Assembly: GCA_003160265.1 (NCBI GenBank)
Contig: PLQY01000091.1
Location: forward strand, 204-10,490
Direction of reading: 5' to 3'
Origin: Peptococcaceae bacterium
GTDB lineage: Bacteria > Bacillota > DSM-12270 > Thermacetogeniales > Thermacetogeniaceae
DNA: 10,287 nucleotides
Shown: positions 5,427 to 10,287 of the stretch, in pieces
Layout of the letters: each line of letters opens with the position of its first letter
How positions within the stretch are numbered: position 1 is the first letter of the stretch
The notes under the pieces: generated by a model
Databases searched by the model: none
Seen by the model: only the letters and a program-made list of their open reading frames with translations
What the model was told of the DNA's origin: nothing
Position numbers and translations under genes: made by a program

Positions 5427-6857
5427 TTACTTTACGATTTCTTTTTTCCTGGATTCGACATAAGTCTGCAACTGCTTCTGCAGCCTTTCGTCGAGACCGG
5501 GGTCCTGGTACGAGTCGAGCAGTTTCTTCCAGAGCACCGTCGCCCGGGCTTCGGTGGTCAGCCTGTCCTTGGCCCACCCCTCAAAGGACTGCCTGTCGCT
5601 CAACATGGGCTTGCGCATCTCAGTCTTGTGGTTCTGCTTGGTGTGCATCTGGGTCAGGAAATGTCCGCCAGGGCCGACGTGCTTGATAACGTCCAGCGCC
5701 AGGCTGTTGTCGTTGACGTCGATCGACCTCTTGTAACGGCGCAGCATACCGGCGATCTCGGCGTCCATGACGAACTTCTCGTAGGACATGCACAGCCAAT
5801 ACTGGAGGATCCCCGCCGTATGCAGGATGAAGTTGACACCGGAAGCGATAGGGGACATCAACATCAGGCAGGACTCATATCCGGCCTGGCCGTCCACCGC
5901 CTTGGAGTCGGTGAGGCCACCGCCGGCACGGCAGGGAACGCCGTAGAACCGGGCCAACTGGGCCGTCGCCGCGTTCAAGAGCGCACTCTCGGCATTGGCG
6001 ATAGAAACACAGCCGGTGCGCATGTCGGTGATCGATGATGCGCTGCCGTACACCACCGGAGTGCCCGGGTTGACCGTCTGAGCCAGGGTAATCCCCGCCA
6101 GCACCTCGGCGTTCTGAACGGCCAGCACTCCCGCCAGGGTTGCCGGGCCAGTGGAACCGGCCATCACCAGCGCGGCGATCACCACGGCCTGCTTCCAGCG
6201 GGCATATTCCATCAGGGCGCCTGTCTGGCGGGCGTCCAGTTTCAAGGGGCTGATGGTGTTGATCAGGGAGATGACCACCGGCTTCTCCTGCAGCATCTCC
6301 TTGCCCCCAAAAACCGGCGCCAACAGCTCGACAGTGTCTCTGGCCCCGGAGGCGCCATAGCTGCTGCCCATCAGCACCTTGGTGCTGTAGCGGATATGCG
6401 CATACAGCACATCAAGGTAGCGGGTGTGGTCATCGAGATCATTCGGCTCCACCAGCATGCCACCGCTGAGATCCATCTCCTCGCAAGCATGCGCCATTTT
6501 GAGCAGGTTCAGGTAATCATCCCAGGTTGCCAGCCTGCGGGTACCCCCGGCCTCGATCATAAACGGGGCGCCATAGCCCGGCACGAAAGCCACGTCGTCT
6601 CCGCCAATATGCACGTTGTGCCTGGGGTCCCGGGCATACAGGGTAAAATCGTGCGGGGCTTCCGCCACCTTTTTTTGAACGTAGGCCGGGTCAAAGAAGA
6701 CCCGTCGGCCATCCGCTTTCAGTCCGGCCTCCTGCAGGATTCTGACCGCAGGCTCGTACTCGACCTCGATTCCCACTTCCTCCAGCAGCTTCATTGAAGC
6801 CTCGTGGATCCGCCGGACGTCCTCATCTGTCAGGACCTTCAAACTAACCTTGGACAC
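5427..6857 (-). CDS. mtgB: MttB-family (COG5598) methyltransferase without pyrrolysine, MtgB-like
   Basis: Likely transfers a methyl group from a quaternary amine, glycine betaine being the best guess, to the adjacent corrinoid protein in the cytosol. At 476 aa it is close to the family's usual 470-500. Family features include the N-terminal LTDEDVRRIHEASMKLLEEVG, FVPGYGAPF (91-99), a mid segment TGPATLAGVLAVQNAEVLAG and AGGGLTDSKAVDGQAGYES (311-329). The frame runs through with no in-frame TAG, so there is no pyrrolysine codon, unlike trimethylamine methyltransferases of methanogens. This places it with MtgB-like enzymes, several of which act on glycine betaine, proline betaine or carnitine. 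The GTG start at 6857 has GAGGGG about 10 nt upstream. mtgC follows after 4 nt and mtgA precedes it by 59 nt. Which quaternary amine is used cannot be read from the sequence. Confidence 0.9.
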   Translation of the reverse strand: MSKVSLKVLTDEDVRRIHEASMKLLEEVGIEVEYEPAVRILQEAGLKADGRRVFFDPAYVQKKVAEAPHDFTLYARDPRHNVHIGGDDVAFVPGYGAPFMIEAGGTRRLATWDDYLNLLKMAHACEEMDLSGGMLVEPNDLDDHTRYLDVLYAHIRYSTKVLMGSSYGASGARDTVELLAPVFGGKEMLQEKPVVISLINTISPLKLDARQTGALMEYARWKQAVVIAALVMAGSTGPATLAGVLAVQNAEVLAGITLAQTVNPGTPVVYGSASSITDMRTGCVSIANAESALLNAATAQLARFYGVPCRAGGGLTDSKAVDGQAGYESCLMLMSPIASGVNFILHTAGILQYWLCMSYEKFVMDAEIAGMLRRYKRSIDVNDNSLALDVIKHVGPGGHFLTQMHTKQNHKTEMRKPMLSDRQSFEGWAKDRLTTEARATVLWKKLLDSYQDPGLDERLQKQLQTYVESRKKEIVK

Positions 6858-6883
6858 TTTGGTTTCACCCCTCGATTATTATT

Positions 6884-6904
6884 GGCAGCATACGTTCCGC
6901 TGCC
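6884..6904. repeat. 6-bp inverted repeat in the mtgA-mtgB gap
   Basis: GGCAGC (6884-6889) and GCTGCC (6899-6904) pair around a 9-nt loop, between the mtgA stop and the mtgB ribosome binding site. It has no U-run. It may be a processing or stabilising hairpin that sets the ratio of MtgA to MtgB; the match is short enough to be chance. Confidence 0.3.
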
Positions 6905-6916
6905 TGCAATCACCGG

Positions 6917-7834
6917 TCAATCTTTAAAAATCTTGAATAAGGGGTGCTTCTTGTCTTGGATGCGGACCCCCAATGCCTTCTTTCCGTACGCCATGATAGC
7001 GTCGGCAGTCGCCACTGCCGGATAGACCCACCGGGCATTGCCGATCGGCCCGTACAACAGGAAGTCGGCGCCGTTGATCACCGGGTAGTTGAAGACCACG
7101 CCGGCAACGCTCTCGAAGACCGGAGAGCCCTTGGCTCGCATCTTTTTCCACAGGTAAACGGAATTCGACGGCGCGCAACCGCTGGGCAACCCCAACTGCT
7201 CCTTGACATAGCCAATGGTGATCACCGTCCACGCCAGGCTGGGCACATCCAGGACCCCGGGGTCGACCAGGCAATGCTGGATGCCGGCAGTTTTAGCTTT
7301 GTCCAGCAGGCCACCCGGCTCCGTGAGCAGCTTCACCCGCGCCTGGGGCAGCAGGGCCATCTTGTCAAACGCCAACAGCACTGCGCTCCTGATCCCGTAC
7401 TTGGCGATCGTCTCCAACTCATGCTCGGTGCTGTTGGGATCGAGAGAATTGTAAATGATCCTTTCGGCAGCAACTGCATCCGGCTTCAAAAGTTCCAGGG
7501 CCTCAGCCCGGGCCACGGGCGTCAGGCTGTCGAACAGGATGGGGCTGTCGGTCTCTGCCAGCACAAATTCCGCATGTCGTGCCAACGCCTCTCCGGTGTC
7601 TCCAATGACGTCGACGATCCTGGGATTCCCTGTCTCATCGGAGATCGCGGCCTCCTCGTCCAGTAAAGCCCTGGCGGCTTCCTTGTCGAAGATGCCCTTG
7701 AGATTGTCCCGGACAACCTTGTGGCCCCTGAAGAAGATGCTGCCACAGAGTACCGTGGCCCTTTCCCCGGGCTGTCCCCCAATCCTGACGTTGGCAACCT
7801 GATAAGTCTTTTGCTCACTGCTGAAGCTGTACAC
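6917..7834 (-). CDS. mtgA: Methylcorrinoid:tetrahydrofolate methyltransferase, MtrH family (MtgA-like)
   Basis: Expected to move the methyl group from methyl-Co(III) MtgC to tetrahydrofolate, giving methyl-THF for the Wood-Ljungdahl route or other C1 use. The 305-aa product resembles the MtrH family (methyltetrahydromethanopterin methyltransferase subunit H) over its full length. The N-terminus has VANVRIGGQPGERATVLCGSIFF, followed by FRGHK, a central IVDVIGDTGEA, FDSLTP and late PSNSVYLWKK and DFLLYGPIG motifs typical of MtgA-like proteins. It has no membrane segments, in contrast to a full Mtr complex, and no other Mtr subunits are nearby. Start: the frame opens at TTG 7840, but AAGGG has 7-nt spacing to the GTG at 7834, which is preferred. 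The region upstream carries a 19-bp tandem repeat and CTCGAGG repeats (separate entries). mtgB follows after 59 nt. Confidence 0.87.
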   Translation of the reverse strand: MYSFSSEQKTYQVANVRIGGQPGERATVLCGSIFFRGHKVVRDNLKGIFDKEAARALLDEEAAISDETGNPRIVDVIGDTGEALARHAEFVLAETDSPILFDSLTPVARAEALELLKPDAVAAERIIYNSLDPNSTEHELETIAKYGIRSAVLLAFDKMALLPQARVKLLTEPGGLLDKAKTAGIQHCLVDPGVLDVPSLAWTVITIGYVKEQLGLPSGCAPSNSVYLWKKMRAKGSPVFESVAGVVFNYPVINGADFLLYGPIGNARWVYPAVATADAIMAYGKKALGVRIQDKKHPLFKIFKD

Positions 7835-7869
7835 AAACAATCCCTTCTTTCGAGAGAATCATCTGCCGG

Positions 7870-7907
7870 AACAGAAGCCGGATACCGGAACAGATATCGG
7901 AAGCCGG
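7870..7907. repeat. Imperfect tandem 19-bp repeat upstream of mtgA
   Basis: Two head-to-tail units, AACAGAAGCCGGATACCGG (7870-7888) and AACAGATATCGGAAGCCGG (7889-7907), match at 14 of 19 positions, and CCGG at 7866-7869 begins what looks like a partial third unit. They lie about 36-73 nt upstream of the mtgA GTG. Direct repeats of about this length at this place are typical of AraC-family operators, which makes this a candidate target of the PocR-AraC protein. That role is inference. Confidence 0.5.
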
Positions 7908-7953
7908 TGTTGGATGTTCGATGTCCGACCTTTTCGAAGTTCAATTTTCATAA

Positions 7954-7997
7954 CTCGAGGCCCGATTTCCTCGAGGCTCGATGTTTGAACCTCGAGG
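7954..7997. repeat. Three CTCGAGG repeats in the BCCT-mtgA gap
   Basis: CTCGAGG occurs at 7954-7960, 7970-7976 and 7991-7997; the last two extend to the 8-bp palindrome CCTCGAGG. The first pair can form a 7-bp stem with an 8-nt loop (7954-7975). Further TCGA cores (around 7850, 7918 and 7934) and a GCCTCTAGCCTCT direct repeat (8007-8019) make the whole 7841-8022 gap unusually repetitive for its size. The stem could end or stabilise the transporter message, though no U-run follows. Confidence 0.5.
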
Positions 7998-8022
7998 AAG
8001 TCTCTTGCCTCTAGCCTCTGTT

Positions 8023-9570
8023 TCAGGTAGTCTGACTGGCACTCTTTGATATAATCTTAGGTTCATCAACCGGCAGTTCCGGAACGTGATCCTGCCGCAA
8101 CGCCTTATAGAGGCTAAAACACATGGCGATCATGATCAACATGAACGGGAAGGCCGCCACAATGGACACGGTCTGCAAGGCTGTCAGGGCGGCGGTGCCG
8201 CCGACCAGGATCAGCATGATGGTGAAGGCGCCCTGCACGATGCCCCAGAAAGAGCGCAGTTTCTTGTCTGGATCCATGGTCCCGCCCGAAGTCAACATGG
8301 CCAGCACGAAGGTTGCGGAGTCCGCAGCCGCCACGAAGCAGACGATGATCAGGAGAATGGCCAGGGGAGTGGTGATCGCATAAATCGGCAACTGTTTCAG
8401 GGTCGCAAACAGAGCGGTGGTGTAGTTGGCGTTCACAGCAGCCTGGATCGCCCCATGCGACAGTTGATTCAGGTTGAAACCCGCCCCGCCGTAAATCGCC
8501 AGCCAGATTAAGGAGAATCCGACAGGCAGCAGCGTCACTGCCAGCACGAATTCACGGATAGTACGGCCCTTGGAGACCCGGGCCATGAATTGTCCGACGA
8601 ACGGCGCCCAGGCAATCCACCAGGCCCAGTAGAATACGGTCCAGCCCTTGATGAAAGAGAGGTTGCCCATATACAGGCTCTGTCCGATGAAGTTCTGTAG
8701 ATAGTCGCCGAGAGAGTAGGTGAAGTTGTTCAGGATGAAGATCGTGCCGCCGAAAATGAAGATAAACACCATGAAGGCGATCGAGAGCCAGACTTTGATA
8801 TTGGCAGCCGCCTGCATGGCCTTCTTCAGACCGGAGATAGTGGCCAGAGTGAAAATGACAGTGATGACCGCGATGACCAGAGCGGCAGTTACAGGTGTGG
8901 CTTTAATTCCCCAGACATACAGCAACCCGGTAGCAATCTGGCTGGAGCCGAGACCCAGGCTGGTAGCCACACCGAACACGGTGGCAAACACCGACAGGAT
9001 ATCGATAGCCTTGCCGATCGGGCCGTAAATCCGGTCGCCGATCAGCGGGTAGAAAGCAGAACTGATTAGGAAGGGGAGTCCCTTGCGGAATTGGAAGTAG
9101 GCCAGGGCCAGACCAGCGATGGCAAAGATAACCCAGGCGTGGATGCCCCAGTGGAAGAAGACGATCCGCATGGCTAGATGCATGGCGTCGGGAGTGCCGG
9201 CCGTACCCATCGGAGGGGACAGGTAATCCATCATCGGCTCGGCAATCGACCAGAATATCAGGCCAATGCCCATGCCACTGCCAAACAGCATGGCAAACCA
9301 CTGGAAGTTGGTAAACTCGGGCTTGTCATCGTCCTTGCCCAGCTTGATCCTCCCAAAGCGGCTGAAGGCGATCAGGTAGGCGAAAACTATGAAACCGGCG
9401 ACCGTCAATAGGTATAGCCATCCGAAATCAGTTGTCAAAAAGTTGAACACGGCATTGATGACCGTTCCCATTCCTTTGGGCAGGAACATGCCGAGCAGAA
9501 CGAATACCAGGATTATGCCAGCAGAAATGTACAGAACGCTACGATCAGTTGAGACCTTGCCGTTTGTCAT
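8023..9570 (-). CDS. BCCT-family betaine/choline/carnitine transporter
   Basis: An inner-membrane carrier of 515 aa with about 12 hydrophobic helices spread from residue 12 to 488. The BCCT signature GSGMGIGLIFWSIAEPMMDY is present at about 97-116; its GMGIG stretch (99-103) matches Na+-coupled BetP-type carriers rather than the CaiT antiporter. The aromatic substrate box is intact: YWAWWIAWAPFVG with Trp315, Trp317, Trp318 and Trp321. A short soluble tail follows the last helix. The ATG at 9570 is chosen because GAGAGGAG lies about 10 nt upstream and the first helix starts soon after; the 39 codons upstream to 9687 encode a basic, non-family stretch. It is the gene before mtgA on the same strand, separated by a repeat-rich gap, so it probably supplies the quaternary amine for the methyltransferase set, most plausibly glycine betaine. 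An osmoprotectant-only role is possible. Confidence 0.92.
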   Translation of the reverse strand: MTNGKVSTDRSVLYISAGIILVFVLLGMFLPKGMGTVINAVFNFLTTDFGWLYLLTVAGFIVFAYLIAFSRFGRIKLGKDDDKPEFTNFQWFAMLFGSGMGIGLIFWSIAEPMMDYLSPPMGTAGTPDAMHLAMRIVFFHWGIHAWVIFAIAGLALAYFQFRKGLPFLISSAFYPLIGDRIYGPIGKAIDILSVFATVFGVATSLGLGSSQIATGLLYVWGIKATPVTAALVIAVITVIFTLATISGLKKAMQAAANIKVWLSIAFMVFIFIFGGTIFILNNFTYSLGDYLQNFIGQSLYMGNLSFIKGWTVFYWAWWIAWAPFVGQFMARVSKGRTIREFVLAVTLLPVGFSLIWLAIYGGAGFNLNQLSHGAIQAAVNANYTTALFATLKQLPIYAITTPLAILLIIVCFVAAADSATFVLAMLTSGGTMDPDKKLRSFWGIVQGAFTIMLILVGGTAALTALQTVSIVAAFPFMLIMIAMCFSLYKALRQDHVPELPVDEPKIISKSASQTT

Positions 9571-9688
9571 GAAAATACTACTCCTCTCGTTTTTTTTTCG
9601 TTCTATAACCTGTTCCGCAGCTTTTCTCCGGCTCCCCCCATTCCCACCTCCCCATCCGGCGCGTTGTCTCCCCTGATCGGGCAGCACT

Positions 9689-9720
9689 GCCCACCGGGTA
9701 CTGTAACAGCCCCGGTGGGC
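9689..9720. repeat. Perfect 10-bp GC-rich hairpin in the BCCT leader
   Basis: GCCCACCGGG (9689-9698) and CCCGGTGGGC (9711-9720) pair exactly around a 12-nt loop that includes the small dyad CTGTAACAG. It lies about 120 nt upstream of the transporter ATG on the minus strand. There is no U-run, so it is not a simple intrinsic terminator. It would be a stable leader structure if transcribed, or a protein-binding dyad. Confidence 0.55.
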
Positions 9721-9789
9721 AGGCTACTCTACTATGATTAAAAAGGGAGGTTATGGGGCAAGTCTATACCATACTTAGAGTTTTGGGCT

Positions 9790-9839
9790 GTGCACATTTA
9801 TGGATGTTCAGCACACAAAACACGCCATTTGGTGTGCAC
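9790..9839. repeat. GTGCACA/TGTGCAC inverted repeat, possible operator
   Basis: GTGCACA (9790-9796) and TGTGCAC (9833-9839) form a 7-bp inverted repeat with 36 nt between. A nested pair, GCACAC (9811-9816) and GTGTGC (9832-9837), overlaps the right arm. The position between the livF terminator and the BCCT gene suits a regulator-binding site for the transporter promoter, but the role is a guess. Confidence 0.35.
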
Positions 9840-9849
9840 TTTCTCTATC

Positions 9850-9876
9850 AAAAAAAAGGCAGGTTCGCGGGCTGCC
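9850..9876 (-). terminator. Intrinsic terminator of the livF-like gene
   Basis: On the minus strand GGCAG (9876-9872), a 9-nt loop and CTGCC (9862-9858) are followed at once by eight T (9857-9850). It begins 12 nt after the stop of the ABC ATPase gene. It separates that operon from the BCCT-methyltransferase genes downstream. Confidence 0.72.
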
Positions 9877-9887
9877 GCATTTCCATT

Positions 9888-10287
9888 TCAATCTTCCTCC
9901 ATGCCCAGGTACACCCGCTGCACCATCTCGTTGGCCAGCAGTTTCTGCGACGTCCCATGCAGGGCAATCTGGCCGGACTCCATCACGTAACCTCTGGTGG
10001 CTACAGAGAGCGCCAGGTACACGTTCTGTTCCACGATCAGGATCGGAATCCCCTGGCGGTTGATCCCCATAATGCTTTCAAAGATGGCTTCGACCACGAT
10101 TGGCGCCAGACCCAGCGACGGTTCGTCTAGCAGGAGGATCTTGGGCCTAGCCATTATCGCCCTGCCGATCGCCAGCATCTGCTGCTCCCCGCCGGAAAGG
10201 GTTCCGCCCTGCTGCTTGCTCCGCTCCCTGAGCACCGGGAAGAGGTTAAAAACCATCTCCAGGTCCTGCTTGACACCATTCGCGTCC
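9888..10287 (-). CDS. livF: LivF-type branched-chain amino acid ABC transporter ATPase (5' end outside window)
   Basis: The cytosolic ATP-binding subunit of a high-affinity ABC importer of the branched-chain amino acid (HAAT) class. Only the last 133 codons are visible; the frame continues past the right edge, so the Walker A and Q-loop are not seen. Present in order are the signature GTLSGGEQQML, the Walker B and D-loop stretch ILLLDEPSLGLAP and the switch segment ILIVEQN, all in the form typical of LivF rather than LivG. The C-terminus (GQIALHGTSQKLL...VQRVYLG) is also LivF-like. An intrinsic terminator follows, so this is the last gene of its operon. Substrate is not certain: LivF homologues also serve urea, amide and other amino acid systems. 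Confidence 0.88.
   Translation of the reverse strand, partial: DANGVKQDLEMVFNLFPVLRERSKQQGGTLSGGEQQMLAIGRAIMARPKILLLDEPSLGLAPIVVEAIFESIMGINRQGIPILIVEQNVYLALSVATRGYVMESGQIALHGTSQKLLANEMVQRVYLGMEED

Larger units (their letters stand above)
9571..9887. other. Gene-free region upstream of the BCCT gene
   Basis: This 317-bp stretch holds the livF-like terminator (9850-9876), a GTGCACA inverted repeat (9790-9839), a 10-bp GC-rich hairpin (9689-9720) and the transporter's ribosome binding site. It is the natural promoter and leader region for the transporter, but no strong -35/-10 pair was found on the minus strand; TGGTATAGA near 9763-9771 is a weak extended -10. I see no riboswitch class I recognise. 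Confidence 0.45.

Noticed and set aside
5034..6038. Plus-strand open frame of 334 codons across mtgC and mtgB
   Set aside because: It is antisense to two genes with clear family motifs, crosses their boundary and has no domain I recognise.
5427..6857. Possibility of a pyrrolysine (TAG) codon in the MttB homologue
   Set aside because: The frame is continuous from GTG to its stop with full family length and no in-frame TAG, so no pyrrolysine is encoded.
7841..8022. CRISPR array
   Set aside because: The CTCGAGG units are only 7-8 bp, spacers are 9 and 14 nt, and the 19-bp units abut with no spacer. This is not CRISPR architecture.
9571..9687. N-terminal extension of the BCCT protein to 9687
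   Set aside because: The added 39 residues are basic and low-complexity, while a good ribosome binding site precedes the ATG at 9570.
9571..9849. Cobalamin or other riboswitch upstream of the transporter
   Set aside because: I searched by eye for a B12-box-like conserved core and multi-stem layout and saw only simple hairpins. A covariance-model search would settle it.
9753..10130. Plus-strand open frame preceded by AAAGGGAGG
   Set aside because: The purine run is only 2 nt from the ATG, and most of the frame is antisense to the livF-like gene. A short leader peptide cannot be excluded but nothing supports it.

Overview
The window looks like a chromosomal segment from an anaerobic, moderately G+C-rich clostridial Firmicute (Peptococcaceae / acetogen / sulfate-reducer type). 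This is inferred from three things: the pairing of a Sua5/YwlC-type tRNA-modification gene with a YwlE-type protein arginine phosphatase, a non-pyrrolysine MttB-family methyltransferase system like the one known from Desulfitobacterium and acetogens, and frequent GTG/TTG starts behind purine-rich ribosome binding sites. No species can be named from the sequence alone.

Layout. Positions 1-1551 (minus) hold a housekeeping pair: tsaC/ywlC followed 15 nt downstream by a ywlE-like arginine phosphatase that runs off the left edge. A divergent, poorly resolved stretch (about 1552-1931) separates it from a plus-strand corrinoid protein gene (1932-2597), the only convincing plus-strand gene. The minus strand from 9570 down to 2605 then carries, in transcription order, a BCCT-family transporter (9570-8023), an MtrH/MtgA-type methyltransferase (7834-6917), an MttB/MtgB-type methyltransferase without pyrrolysine (6857-5427), its corrinoid protein (5422-4766), a PocR-AraC regulator (about 4650-3334) and a DUF1638 protein (about 3276-2605). 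The right edge holds the C-terminal two thirds of a LivF-type ABC ATPase, ended by a clear intrinsic terminator at 9850-9876.

How the genes fit together (inference from families and order). The transporter imports a quaternary amine such as glycine betaine. MtgB moves one methyl group to Co(I) of the MtgC corrinoid protein, and MtgA moves it on to tetrahydrofolate, feeding the one-carbon pool. The PocR-AraC protein probably switches the set on. The DUF1638 protein and the second, orphan corrinoid protein are accessory parts of unknown role. No RamA-type reductive activator is present in the window, so it must be encoded elsewhere if the system works as expected.

The least explained material is non-coding. 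Most gaps of the minus-strand cluster carry perfect inverted repeats without U-runs (3295-3323, 4720-4759, 6884-6904, 9689-9720). The gap before mtgA carries an imperfect 19-bp tandem repeat plus three spaced CTCGAGG copies. No tRNA, rRNA, CRISPR array, insertion sequence or recognisable riboswitch was seen.
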